Translations under genes and position numbers: made by a program
Shown: positions 20,139-28,459 of the stretch, one piece after another
How positions within the stretch are numbered: position 1 is the stretch's first letter
How the letters are laid out: each line of letters starts with the position of its first letter
NCBI GenBank assembly: GCA_003696675.1
Contig: RFGH01000057.1
Location: forward strand, 49,243-113,242
Direction of reading: 5' to 3'
DNA length: 64,000 nt
From: Planctomycetota bacterium
GTDB lineage: Bacteria; Planctomycetota; Phycisphaerae; Phycisphaerales; UBA1924
Notes under the pieces: generated by a model
What the model saw: only the letters and a program-made list of their open reading frames with translations
The model's database searches: none
Told to the model about the DNA's origin: nothing

Positions 20139-20813
20139 ATGCGCACCCTGATCCTGACCGTGATCGCCGCCGCCACCCTCGCCGGGGGCTGTCAGCCAGC
20201 CAAGAAAGTGCAGCGCACCCTTGCGTTGAACGAACTGCAGAACGCGGCCGGCTATGCCGAGCAGCAGGGCGACACCGCCAAGGCAATGGAGCTCTGGACC
20301 GAGTATGTCACCCGCCGGCCTCACGAGGCCATGGCCCAGTACCGCCTCGGCATCCTCAAGCTCAGCAACGGCATGCCTCGTGAAGCCGCGGATCATCTGT
20401 GGATCGCCCATGATCTGAAGCCGGACCGCATCGATTACCTCGAAGCACTGGCCGAGGCACTCCACCAGTCCGGGGAGCGGGACGCCATGTTCCAGCTGCT
20501 CCGCGACACGATCGAGGAGGGCGGATTGGCGGAAGGGCATCTCCGGTACGCCAAGTTCGCGGGTCGGGCCGGACTGGTTGACGAGGCTGAGGAGTCGCTG
20601 CGTATCGCAGCCGCGCTGGATGGCGACCGGACCGACCGGGCGTATCGCCTACTGGCGCAACTCGCCCGCCAGACAGGAGATACCGAAGCGGAGAAGGACG
20701 CTTGGCGGCATGTACTCTGGTTCGATCGGTCGGACGAGGAAGCCAACGCCCGACTGTCGGAGCTTGGGATGATCCCCGGCCCCAGCCTCGCGCTCCCGCC
20801 CCGCACGGAGTAA
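20139..20813 (+). CDS. TPR-repeat lipoprotein
   Basis: The real start is ATG 20139 inside the longer track ORF: AGGAG lies 7 bases upstream, and it opens with a signal peptide ending in a lipobox (TLAGGC, Cys at about 18). The mature part (about 205 residues) is helical with TPR-like pairs such as GYAEQQGDTAKAMELWTEYVTRRP, AMAQYRLGILKLSNG and HLWIAHDLKPDRIDYLEALAEAL. TPR proteins mediate protein-protein contacts. It is divergent from the phosphoesterase-like gene (66 bp between starts). Partners unknown. Confidence 0.8.
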   Translation: MRTLILTVIAAATLAGGCQPAKKVQRTLALNELQNAAGYAEQQGDTAKAMELWTEYVTRRPHEAMAQYRLGILKLSNGMPREAADHLWIAHDLKPDRIDYLEALAEALHQSGERDAMFQLLRDTIEEGGLAEGHLRYAKFAGRAGLVDEAEESLRIAAALDGDRTDRAYRLLAQLARQTGDTEAEKDAWRHVLWFDRSDEEANARLSELGMIPGPSLALPPRTE

Positions 20814-20859
20814 TGCCTCATCCTACCTCCCCGGTTTGACCCCCCGACGCATCTGGCTT

Positions 20860-20890
20860 ATCCTTTTATCCGAATCCGTGGATAAAGGAT
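20860..20890 (+). promoter_or_regulatory. Inverted repeat, likely operator of the ArsR-methyltransferase gene
   Basis: ATCCTTTTATCC and GGATAAAGGAT form an almost perfect 11-12 bp inverted repeat with an 8-base centre, ending 4 bp before the ATG at 20895. The right arm contains the AAGGA that would serve as the ribosome binding site. ArsR-family dimers bind such palindromes, so autorepression of the regulator-ahcY operon is likely. Confidence 0.65.
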
Positions 20891-20894
20891 CCCG

Positions 20895-21881
20895 ATGCCC
20901 GCCCAGCACGCCCCAAACCAATCCGCAGGCCCGAAGGGTGTGCTCGAACGGCTCTCCCAGCTCGGAGATCCCGTCCGCATGCGGATGCTCCGGGTATTGG
21001 ATCGAGAGGAACTAGCCGTCGGCGAACTCGCCAAGGTGCTTCAGATCCCCCAAAGCTCCGCGTCGCGTCACCTGAAGGTGTTGGCCGACGGCGGCTGGCT
21101 GATCAAACGCCCGGTCGGGCCTGCTACTTACTACCGCGTGGTGCTCGACGATTTGCCGTCCGAAGCCCGGGCGATCTGGTTAGCCGTTCGGGAGCACGCC
21201 GGGATCGACCACGATTGTGAACAAGATGACGCCCGCCTGACCGCGGTCCTTGCCGAGCGGATGGCCGACTCTCGCGGCTTCTTCGGGCGGCACGCCGGGC
21301 AGTGGGATGAACTCAGGGGCCAGCTCTTCGGCCGACGGTTCACGGACCAGGCCCTGCTCGGTCTGATCGATCCGGCTTGGACGGTGGCCGACCTGGGCTG
21401 CGGAACCGGAAATGCGGCCGAGCTGCTCGCGCCCTGGGTGAGCGAGGTCGTCGCGGTGGACGAATCCCCGGAGATGCTCGACGCCGCGCGCCGTCGCTTG
21501 GCCGACCATCAGAATGTCCGGTTTGTCGAAGGCGATCTGACCAGCCCGTGCGTCGCGCGAGCCTCGGTCGACGCAGCGGTGTGCCTTCTCGTCCTGCATC
21601 ACATTGATCGGCCCGAGAAAGTCGTCGAGCAGATGGGACGAATGCTACGGACGACGAATCACGGCGGGATCGCCTTGATCGTCGATATCACGCCGCATGA
21701 TCGCGCGACCTATCGCCATGAGATGGGGCACAAACACCAAGGGTTCGCGCCCGATCAGATCGAATCCATGTTTCAGAAGGCCGGCTTCGCCCGTGTGCGG
21801 GTCCGCGTTCTGCCCCCCGACATCGACGCGGCCGGCCCGGCGCTGTTCGTCGCGACCGCTCGAGTCACAGCCGAATCCTGA
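20895..21881 (+). CDS. ArsR-family regulator fused to a SAM-dependent methyltransferase domain
   Basis: The 328-residue protein has an N-terminal winged helix (about 17-90; [41 protein letters not shown]) and a C-terminal class I methyltransferase (about 150-310) with motif [16 protein letters not shown], acidic strand [10 protein letters not shown], and [13 protein letters not shown]. No Cys cluster typical of metal-sensing ArsR proteins is seen in the HTH part, so it may sense a metabolite such as SAM or SAH through its methyltransferase fold. It lies 38 bp before ahcY. Proteobacterial SahR, also an ArsR protein, controls the SAH cycle, which supports a methyl-cycle role by analogy. Confidence 0.88.
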   Translation: MPAQHAPNQSAGPKGVLERLSQLGDPVRMRMLRVLDREELAVGELAKVLQIPQSSASRHLKVLADGGWLIKRPVGPATYYRVVLDDLPSEARAIWLAVREHAGIDHDCEQDDARLTAVLAERMADSRGFFGRHAGQWDELRGQLFGRRFTDQALLGLIDPAWTVADLGCGTGNAAELLAPWVSEVVAVDESPEMLDAARRRLADHQNVRFVEGDLTSPCVARASVDAAVCLLVLHHIDRPEKVVEQMGRMLRTTNHGGIALIVDITPHDRATYRHEMGHKHQGFAPDQIESMFQKAGFARVRVRVLPPDIDAAGPALFVATARVTAES

Positions 21882-21919
21882 ACGGACGACGGGCCAAGGA
21901 AACGCCCGAAGGAGAAGAC

Positions 21920-23410
21920 ATGACCGTTACCGCCACCAAACCCACCCTCGAGATCGACACTCTCAACGGCATCGAGTTCAAGGTCCGCGACCTCGGCCTC
22001 GCCGAGTCCGGCCGCAAGGAGCTGCGCCTTGCGGAGAAAGAAATGCCCGGCCTGATGGCGTTGCGGGAGCGGTACGGCGCCAAAAAGCCGCTCAAGGGCG
22101 TGAAGATCGCCGGCTCGCTGCACATGACCGTACAGACCGCGGTCCTGATCGAGACCCTGACCGAGCTCGGGGCCGATGTCCGCTGGGCATCGTGCAACAT
22201 CTTCTCAACCCAGGACAACGCCGCCGCAGCGGTCGTTGTCGGGCGTGAAGGCACGGTCGATAAGCCCTCCGGCACCCCGGTCTTCGCCTGGAAGGGCGAG
22301 ACCCTCGCCGAATATTGGTGGTGCACCAAGCAGATGCTGACTTGGCCCGACGGATCCGGTCCGGACCAGATCGTCGATGACGGTGGCGATGCGACCATGC
22401 TGCTGATCAAGGGTCTTGAATACGAGAACGCTGGAGCCGTGCCCGAGTATCGCAAAGGGACCGACCCTGAGGAATGGCAGCATGTGCTCAACACCATCCG
22501 CCAGACGATCGCCGAGACCCCGGGGTGGTTCCAGAGAGTGACGCCCGCCGTCAAGGGCGTCTCCGAGGAAACAACGACCGGCGTGCACCGGCTCTACGAA
22601 ATGGAGAAGAAGGGCCAGCTCCCCTTCCCTGCGATCAATGTCAACGATTCGGTGACGAAGTCTAAGTTTGACAATGTCTACGGCTGCCGTCACTCGCTCA
22701 TCGACGGGCTGAACCGGGCTACCGATGTGATGCTCTCTGGCAAGGTCGCCGTGGTCTGTGGCTACGGCGATGTGGGCAAGGGCTGCTGCCAGGCCCTGAA
22801 GGGCCAAGGCTGCCGTGTGATCGTGACAGAGATCGATCCGATCTGTGCGCTCCAGGCTGCCATGGAGGGCTACCAGGTCCTCACGCTCGAAGATGTGCTG
22901 GAAACCGCCGATATCTTCATCACGACCACCGGCAACAAGGACATCATCACCCTCGAATCCATGCGTCGGATGAAGGACAAGGCTATCGTCGGCAACATCG
23001 GTCACTTCGACAACGAAGTGCAGATGGAGCGGCTCATCAACGACCCCCATGTCGAGCGGATCAACATCAAGCCGCAGTACGACGAGTTCGTTTTCAAAGA
23101 TCAGGGCGGCAAGTCGATCCTCATTCTTGCGGAGGGCCGACTGCTCAATCTCGGATGCGCCACCGGCCACCCGTCGTTTGTGATGTCCGCCTCATTCACC
23201 AATCAGGTCATCGCTCAGATCGAGCTGCACACGAACCTGGATGCCTACGAGAACAAGGTCTATGTGCTGCCCAAGCACCTCGACGAGGAAGTCGCCCGCC
23301 TTCACCTCGATAAGCTCGGCGTGAAGCTGACCAGGCTCACCCAGGAACAGGCCGACTACCTCGGTGTGCCTGTCGAGGGGCCCTACAAGCCCGATCACTA
23401 CCGCTATTGA
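21920..23410 (+). CDS. ahcY: S-adenosylhomocysteine hydrolase
   Basis: The 496-residue cytosolic enzyme splits SAH into adenosine and homocysteine, relieving product inhibition of methyltransferases. NAD-binding site [16 protein letters not shown] (about 275), substrate region [15 protein letters not shown] and [16 protein letters not shown], catalytic Lys/Asp in [11 protein letters not shown], and the C-terminal KPDHYRY are all diagnostic. The insertion that distinguishes long from short forms ([14 protein letters not shown], with 40-odd residues beyond) is present. AAGGAG lies 6 bases before the ATG. It follows the ArsR-methyltransferase gene in the same operon, and the operator upstream probably controls both. 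Confidence 0.97.
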   Translation: MTVTATKPTLEIDTLNGIEFKVRDLGLAESGRKELRLAEKEMPGLMALRERYGAKKPLKGVKIAGSLHMTVQTAVLIETLTELGADVRWASCNIFSTQDNAAAAVVVGREGTVDKPSGTPVFAWKGETLAEYWWCTKQMLTWPDGSGPDQIVDDGGDATMLLIKGLEYENAGAVPEYRKGTDPEEWQHVLNTIRQTIAETPGWFQRVTPAVKGVSEETTTGVHRLYEMEKKGQLPFPAINVNDSVTKSKFDNVYGCRHSLIDGLNRATDVMLSGKVAVVCGYGDVGKGCCQALKGQGCRVIVTEIDPICALQAAMEGYQVLTLEDVLETADIFITTTGNKDIITLESMRRMKDKAIVGNIGHFDNEVQMERLINDPHVERINIKPQYDEFVFKDQGGKSILILAEGRLLNLGCATGHPSFVMSASFTNQVIAQIELHTNLDAYENKVYVLPKHLDEEVARLHLDKLGVKLTRLTQEQADYLGVPVEGPYKPDHYRY

Positions 23411-23432
23411 CTTCTTGCTTGAACTCCGCCGT

Positions 23433-23452
23433 GCCGGCCCCGGCGGGCCGGC
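23433..23452 (+). terminator. GC-rich hairpin after ahcY
   Basis: GCCGGCCC and GGGCCGGC form an 8-bp perfect stem around CGGC, 22 bp after the ahcY stop. There is no T-tract, so it may be a weak or processing hairpin and not a proper intrinsic terminator. Confidence 0.4.
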
Positions 23453-23485
23453 CGGCGATTTGAACCTCACCCACGCAGACGCACG

Positions 23486-24703
23486 ATGATCGGTTCGCTG
23501 CAAACCTGGCAATGGGCCGCCACAGACGATGCCGCCCCGTTGCTGGCCAGCCTGCGTCCGGGGGCATCGGTCGCGACCCTGGCAGGGTTGCGTGCCCGGT
23601 GGTCCCCGGAGCAGATCGCGGTCGCCACCGAGATTGTGCATGCCCGCTCGAAGGCCGGGATAAAGTTTGGTGCGAGGGCGGAGCGACTTATCGCCGATTC
23701 TGACGGGCTCCAGATGGCATCGTCCATCAGGTCCGCCCGCCACAAGGCCGCGAGATTTCGGGCGGCGTTGGGAGACGGTGCGACGGTACTCGATGCCTGC
23801 TGCGGCATCGGCGGCGACACAATGGCCCTGTCGGATGCCGGGCTTCATGTCACCGCGCTTGATCTGCACGAGTGTCGGGCATGGATGGCGGGGACAAACG
23901 CCCGCTGTCATTGGGTTGCGGGCGATTTCCTGAGTCACCCCATCGAGGTGCTCGGAATCCATATCGATCCAGCTCGCCGCGCCGGCGACACTCGATCGCG
24001 CGATCCAGAGGCCTTTCAGCCGCCACTGTCGGAGATTGTCCGCCGACTCGAAGGATGCCGGTTGAGCGCTGTGAAACTCAACCCGGGAGTGAAGCCAGAG
24101 ATCCTCCCCTCGGGCGAGCTCGAAATCATCTCAGAGTCCGGTTCTCTGATGCAGGCCGTCCTGTGGTCTGTCCCGGCCGGCCATGGATCTCGCCGGGCGA
24201 CCTTGCTTGCGGGTGACGGTTCGACGCACACCATCTCGGCCGACCCTGACAGGCCCGACGATTCGACACCGATCGGTGACTACATCCACACCATGGACCC
24301 GGCTCTCGAGCGTGCGGACCTGGTCGGGGCGTTGCTCAGGACGCTCGATGCCGGGATCGTGTTCCCGGGTACAGGACTGCTGACGGCGTCCCGCCCGATC
24401 CGCTCGGCCTGGCTTACGCCGTTCCGGGTCCTGGATGTGCTGCCGTGGAACCGCAGGTCGGTTCGCGCCAGGCTGCGGTGCCTTCGAGCGGGCATCGTCA
24501 CGGTCAAGACGCGTGGCGGGCTTCTCGACGCCGACCGGCTCAGCCGGGAACTCCGTGGCGACGGCCCGGCCGACCTCGTGCTCTTTGTGTTGCCGATCGA
24601 CGGACGACTCAGGGCGATCATCACCGATCGGCTGACAAATGAATCGGCCCCGCCGGAGCCGACTGAGGCTTCCGACGGAGCCGGACTAGGGGATGGGTCT
24701 TGA
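23486..24703 (+). CDS. SAM-dependent methyltransferase, THUMP-like domain family
   Basis: The 405-residue protein has the segment KAGIKFGARAERLIADSDGLQMASS and then a Rossmann methyltransferase core with VLDACCGIGGDTMALS (SAM loop) and VTALDLHECRAWMAG, followed by GIHIDPARRAGD and the C-terminal THUMP-like part (LTPFRVLDVLPWNRRSVRARLR). Members are annotated as THUMP-like class I methyltransferases and are suspected to act on RNA; substrate unknown. It lies 75 bp after ahcY on the same strand, so it may share a function in methyl metabolism, but a hairpin between them suggests separate transcription. Confidence 0.8.
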   Translation: MIGSLQTWQWAATDDAAPLLASLRPGASVATLAGLRARWSPEQIAVATEIVHARSKAGIKFGARAERLIADSDGLQMASSIRSARHKAARFRAALGDGATVLDACCGIGGDTMALSDAGLHVTALDLHECRAWMAGTNARCHWVAGDFLSHPIEVLGIHIDPARRAGDTRSRDPEAFQPPLSEIVRRLEGCRLSAVKLNPGVKPEILPSGELEIISESGSLMQAVLWSVPAGHGSRRATLLAGDGSTHTISADPDRPDDSTPIGDYIHTMDPALERADLVGALLRTLDAGIVFPGTGLLTASRPIRSAWLTPFRVLDVLPWNRRSVRARLRCLRAGIVTVKTRGGLLDADRLSRELRGDGPADLVLFVLPIDGRLRAIITDRLTNESAPPEPTEASDGAGLGDGS

Positions 24704-24708
24704 AGGGC

Positions 24709-25677
24709 TTACGGGCAGCCTGTGTTGTACAGATCGATGAAGGTCTGCACATCAAAGAAGTCGTACGCGCCGTCGCCGTTCGCATCGCCCGATGGCAGGC
24801 GGGCGATGTAGAGGTTCAGAAACTGGGCAATGTCAAAGAAGTTGAGATCGCCGGAAATGTCATAGTCCGCCGGGCAGGACAGCAGGCCGGTGGTCGGGGC
24901 GATGCCGGTGACGGGGAACGAGAAAGCGAAAGTCCGCAACACGGTGCCGGAGTCGGGGTCCATCTCCAGAACGGTTCCGTCGCTGCCACCGACATAGATC
25001 AGTCCGGCATGGGCGAGCACCACGCCGGCGTTGTTGGTCGTCCCGAAGGTACCCGCATAGTTCACGCCGCCGACAAACTTGTCGAACTTGTAGATCGTTC
25101 CGGACTGACCGCTGAAATGCGAGCCGGCCAGGTACATGGTGTCGGCGCTGAAAGCCATCGAGTTGATCATCGATCCACAGGCCGCAAAGAACTCGAAGTT
25201 GGTCTGCCCGAGATGGGTCCGCAGGGCCAGCGACGAGTGCCCACCGACGAACAACCCTCCCGCGTCGACGCCGATGGCGGTGACATCTGTGCCGACCTGG
25301 GGGACCGTGTCCAGCACGCTCCCATCGGTCGGATCGACATAGATCACCTCACCGCTCGCCGAGCCGACCACAAGCCGATCGCCGAGCCAGGCCATGGCGC
25401 TGTTGTCCGAGGGAATGATGAAGCTATCCACCACCTGATTCGTGACCAGGTCGAAGGTGTAGATATCACCGAAGAATCCGCCGAGGTAGAGCACCCCGTC
25501 GGCCACCGCAAGCGAGCGGACCGAGCCGGTGCACACGCCCCGATTGCCGATCTCGCCCGAGTCGAGGTCGATCGTCTGCACCAGCCCGGATTCGGTGGTA
25601 ACGATGAGTTCGTCCGCGGCCACCGTCGTGCCGAAGCACGCCAGAAGAGCGGTGATCGTGATCGCTGTGGTTCGCAT
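24709..25677 (-). CDS. Secreted beta-propeller protein with C-terminal GC-type dockerin
   Basis: The 322-residue protein has a signal peptide ending after TTVAADE, then PQQ/YVTN-like repeats of short strands (LIVTTESGLVQTIDLDSGEI, LYLGGFFGDIYTFDL, LYVGGSDGTVLEMD) that fit a beta-propeller of about 240 residues. The C-terminus CPADYDISGDLNFFDIAQFLNL...GDANGDGAYDFFDVQTFIDLYNTGCP has two half-repeats. The second keeps the DxNxDGxxDFFD calcium loop of dockerins, and Cys residues bracket the region. AGGAG precedes ATG 25677. It is probably surface-anchored by the dockerin. Role unknown. Confidence 0.8.
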   Translation of the reverse strand: MRTTAITITALLACFGTTVAADELIVTTESGLVQTIDLDSGEIGNRGVCTGSVRSLAVADGVLYLGGFFGDIYTFDLVTNQVVDSFIIPSDNSAMAWLGDRLVVGSASGEVIYVDPTDGSVLDTVPQVGTDVTAIGVDAGGLFVGGHSSLALRTHLGQTNFEFFAACGSMINSMAFSADTMYLAGSHFSGQSGTIYKFDKFVGGVNYAGTFGTTNNAGVVLAHAGLIYVGGSDGTVLEMDPDSGTVLRTFAFSFPVTGIAPTTGLLSCPADYDISGDLNFFDIAQFLNLYIARLPSGDANGDGAYDFFDVQTFIDLYNTGCP

Positions 25678-25803
25678 GGTACTGCTCCTGAATCTGCGTG
25701 GATTCGTGCGACGCGGGTTTCCTCGTCCGCGTCTGGGAGCAGTTTCGCAGTGGAATCGATCAACCCACCCCCACTCTTTGGAGGGGTCGCCGGCAGACGA
25801 CGA

Positions 25804-26604
25804 TCAGTTGCCGGTGCCGAGGTCGGGCCGGGCACGCCCGATGAAGATGGCCAGCAGCTCGCCCCGGCTCGAGACGCCGAAGTGCTTGTAGACCGCCAAC
25901 ACATGCTCGTGGACGGTCGCCCGGCTCAGGTCCAACGCGAATGCGATCTGCTTTTCGGAGTCGCCAGCCAGCAGGCCCCGCAGCACATCTTTCCGCCGGT
26001 CGGTCAGCTCGCTGATCCGGGGCTCGTCCGCCCAAGCAAGAAATCCACCGAGTTCGGAACAAACCACATCATGCACAAGAGCGATTATGGCCCGCTCGCG
26101 GTCGCCGAACTCCGCGTCGCCCACCTCGCGATGCAGCCAGATCGACAAAGAACGGCCGGGCAGCGTGGTAGCCCGGACCGACATGATGTAATCGTCGATG
26201 CCGCAGGCCCGGTGGATGTCGTTGTAGGTCTTGGAGCGGTACCAGGCGTCGCGCCCCCAGATCTCGTCCCGGCTGAGGGTCAGGCGGTCGCCCGCGAAGC
26301 GGTTGATGTAGGGGTACTCGGGCGTCCGCTCGACCGGGATGCTCGATGCGTATTCGCGCCATTTGGATTCCGAACGCTCGTCGGCCCAGCCCGCCCGATG
26401 CGTCGCCAGCGACTTCATCGGCCCGCTCGCGCCCTCACCAAGGTTCACCAGTTCGGCCATGATGACCACTTGGGCCCGGACCAGCCCCCGCAGCCCGTTG
26501 ATCATCCGCTGCCGCCACGCGTCCACATCGGACCCGAGTTCGCGGCAAGTGCCCGCCAATCGGTGGCAGGCGTCCACATCACGGGCTGTCAGGTGCTCGA
26601 ACAC
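25804..26604 (-). CDS. LuxR-type (GerE HTH) transcriptional regulator
   Basis: The start is GTG 26604 (VFEHLTARDVDACHR), with GGAGG 9 bases upstream; the track start at 26697 extends into the metF leader. The 266-residue protein has an N-terminal domain of about 190 residues that I do not recognise (helical, with RAQVVIMAELVNL and IWLHREVGDAEFGDRERAI). The C-terminal HTH (LTDRRKDVLRGLLAGDSEKQIAFALDLSRATVHEHVLAVYKHFGVSSRGEL) is a classical LuxR DNA-binding domain. There is no phospho-receiver, so it is likely a ligand-sensing regulator. It is divergent from metF with 110 bp between. Confidence 0.82.
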   Translation of the reverse strand: MFEHLTARDVDACHRLAGTCRELGSDVDAWRQRMINGLRGLVRAQVVIMAELVNLGEGASGPMKSLATHRAGWADERSESKWREYASSIPVERTPEYPYINRFAGDRLTLSRDEIWGRDAWYRSKTYNDIHRACGIDDYIMSVRATTLPGRSLSIWLHREVGDAEFGDRERAIIALVHDVVCSELGGFLAWADEPRISELTDRRKDVLRGLLAGDSEKQIAFALDLSRATVHEHVLAVYKHFGVSSRGELLAIFIGRARPDLGTGN

Positions 26605-26642
26605 GCGATCGATCCTCCCGCCAGACAGTCTATCACGGAACC

Positions 26643-26656
26643 TGCCGGATCCGGCA
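26643..26656. promoter_or_regulatory. Palindrome in the LuxR/metF intergenic region
   Basis: TGCCGGATCCGGCA is a perfect 14-bp palindrome, 39 bp upstream of the LuxR-type start and 59 bp upstream of metF. It could be an operator for divergent control. No known consensus was matched. Confidence 0.35.
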
Positions 26657-26714
26657 CGCCGTTCTTCGGTCCGATACCCTCCCCGCCGCCCATCCACCGC
26701 TGGAATCGTCCCTG

Positions 26715-27647
26715 ATGCACATCCAGGACCTCTTCAAACAGTCTCCGACTCTGTTCTCGTTCGAGTTCTTCCCGCCTCGCTCCCCCGAGCAAGCCGAGAC
26801 GCTCTACGAGCACATGGTGCGGCTCGAGAAGCTCCGTCCGTCGTTCGTTTCGGTGACCTACGGCGCTGGCGGCACCACCCGCGAGCTGACCCGCGACCTG
26901 GTCCTCCGAGCCCAGAACCAAACCGGACTGACGACGGTCCCCCACATGACCTGCGTCAAGCAGAGCGAGGCCGAACTGACCGATCTGATCGGGGCGTACG
27001 CCCGGCACGGGGTCTCCAACATCCTCGCCCTCCGCGGCGACCCGCCGAACGGTCAGCCGCACGACTGGGGTGCCGAGCGGTTCCGCTACGCCAGCGAACT
27101 GGTCTCGTTCATCAAGGAGCAAGGCCCGAAACTCGGCCACCCGGACCGACGCGGATTCGGCGTGGGCGTCGCCGGTTTTCCCGAGGGCCACCCTGCCTGC
27201 CCCAACCGCATGCTCGAGATGGACTACCTCAAGGCCAAGGTCGATGCCGGGGCCGACTTCATCATCACCCAGATGTTCTTCGACAACCGCGACTTCTATG
27301 ACTTCCGCGACCGCTGCACGCTGGCGGGCATCCGCATCCCGATCATCGCGGGCATCATGCCCGTGCAGTCGGTGGCGGGCATGCGCCGCATGGCCGAGCT
27401 GGCGCTGGGCATGCGGTATCCCGCTCCGATGCTTCGGGCCCTGCGCCGAACGGATGGCAGCGACGAATCGATCCGGCGCGTGGGCATCCATTGGGCCACC
27501 GAGCAGTGCCGCGACCTGCTGGACCACGGGGTCCAGGGCATCCACTTCTACACGCTCAACAAGTCTGGAGCGACGACGGAGATCTACAAGACCCTGGGGG
27601 TGTCGCACTCGGGGCAGCTGCTTGAGGGGAATGACTTGGGGATCTGA
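26715..27647 (+). CDS. metF: 5,10-methylenetetrahydrofolate reductase
   Basis: The 310-residue flavoprotein reduces methylene-THF to methyl-THF for methionine synthesis. Diagnostic parts are FSFEFFPPRSPEQAETL, VSVTYGAGGTTRE, HMTCVKQSEAELTDLI, NILALRGDPPN, ADFIITQMFFDN and PIIAGIMPV. It is full length for the bacterial family. Together with folD, ahcY and the two methyltransferases it fits a region rich in one-carbon genes, although it is not in the same operon as ahcY. A divergent LuxR-type regulator and a palindrome lie upstream. Confidence 0.96.
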   Translation: MHIQDLFKQSPTLFSFEFFPPRSPEQAETLYEHMVRLEKLRPSFVSVTYGAGGTTRELTRDLVLRAQNQTGLTTVPHMTCVKQSEAELTDLIGAYARHGVSNILALRGDPPNGQPHDWGAERFRYASELVSFIKEQGPKLGHPDRRGFGVGVAGFPEGHPACPNRMLEMDYLKAKVDAGADFIITQMFFDNRDFYDFRDRCTLAGIRIPIIAGIMPVQSVAGMRRMAELALGMRYPAPMLRALRRTDGSDESIRRVGIHWATEQCRDLLDHGVQGIHFYTLNKSGATTEIYKTLGVSHSGQLLEGNDLGI

Positions 27648-27689
27648 CTTATCCTTGAGCCGCGTCGCAAGATCAGGTTCCCGTTCGAG

Positions 27690-27749
27690 ATGATCATCGC
27701 GGTCCTGATCATCATCGCCCTCATCTGGTGGCTCATCGTGACGCTTTGA
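27690..27749 (+). CDS. Possible small membrane peptide (19 aa) after metF
   Basis: ATG 27690 opens MIIAVLIIIALIWWLIVTL, almost entirely hydrophobic and long enough for one membrane helix. The reading frame is the metF frame continued past its stop codon: the 14 codons between the stop and this ATG are open, ending with RRKIRFPFE before the helix, so a positively charged flank would exist if initiation were upstream. No ribosome binding site is seen. It is too short for the ORF track, and its 3' end overlaps the convergent PuuD-like gene. Chance is a real possibility. Confidence 0.25.
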   Translation: MIIAVLIIIALIWWLIVTL

Positions 27750-28401
27750 TCAGCCGCTCAAACAGTCCCACCCCCAGCGCCCCATCCGGCGTCCGCTCCG
27801 GGTGCCACTGCACGCCTACGCAGAACGGCACCAACGGATCGTCGACCGCCTCGATCGTGCCGTCCGGGGCCGTTGCCAGCACCCGCATCGACCCCGCGTC
27901 CTCGATCGCCTGCTTGTGCCGGCTGTGCACCACGCCCGACGGCAGGATCGATTCGTTGATCGACACCACCGAGTGGTCATGGTCCCAATGCTCGGCGTGG
28001 TTGGCGTGCGTCTCGGGCATGTACTGGTTCAGCCGCCCGCCGCGGGTCAGCGCGAGCATCTGCATGCCCAGGCACACGCCGAGCACGGGGGTCTCGGGCC
28101 ATTCGTCGCGGAGGATTTCCAGCAGTCTCGTCTCGAAGGCCTGGCGACGCTCGAAGACCGGCGTGATCTTCGGGTGCGTGGGCTGGCCGAAAGGCTCGGT
28201 CCGGGGGTCGTCGCCCCCGGTGAACACGAACGCGTCGAACCGCCCGGCCAACTCCGCTGCGGATGCGACCTCCGGCACCAGCAGCACGGGCTGCCCACCC
28301 GAGCGCCACACCGCGTCGGCGTATGCGGTCGTGCAGATGGCGGTCTCACGCCCGGTGCGCTCGATCAGGTCCGTCGTGATGCCCACCAGCGGTCTCGCCA
28401 T
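27733..28401 (-). CDS. Class I glutamine amidotransferase-like, PuuD family (gamma-Glu-GABA hydrolase-like)
   Basis: The start is ATG 28401 (MARPLVGITTDL), the normal N-terminus for this family; the track extension to 28560 is antisense to the DUF4340 gene. The 222-residue protein has the nucleophile in LGVCLGMQML, and the His and Glu of GVQWHPER, completing the triad. FVFTGGDDPRTEPFG is the family substrate loop. PuuD enzymes hydrolyse gamma-glutamyl-GABA or related gamma-glutamyl amides in putrescine breakdown. No other Puu genes are nearby, so the substrate is uncertain. Confidence 0.85.
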   Translation of the reverse strand: MARPLVGITTDLIERTGRETAICTTAYADAVWRSGGQPVLLVPEVASAAELAGRFDAFVFTGGDDPRTEPFGQPTHPKITPVFERRQAFETRLLEILRDEWPETPVLGVCLGMQMLALTRGGRLNQYMPETHANHAEHWDHDHSVVSINESILPSGVVHSRHKQAIEDAGSMRVLATAPDGTIEAVDDPLVPFCVGVQWHPERTPDGALGVGLFERLIKASR

Positions 28402-28459
28402 CCCCGAATTGTCGGCCCCTCGGCCCCCGCTGGTCCACCCTCCGCGATAGAGTCCCCTG

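Noticed and set aside
24700-26715. 671-aa plus-strand ORF
   Set aside because: It runs antisense to the dockerin-propeller and LuxR genes, and its composition (long Arg/Ala/Gly/Val/His runs) is typical of a shadow frame in GC-rich DNA.
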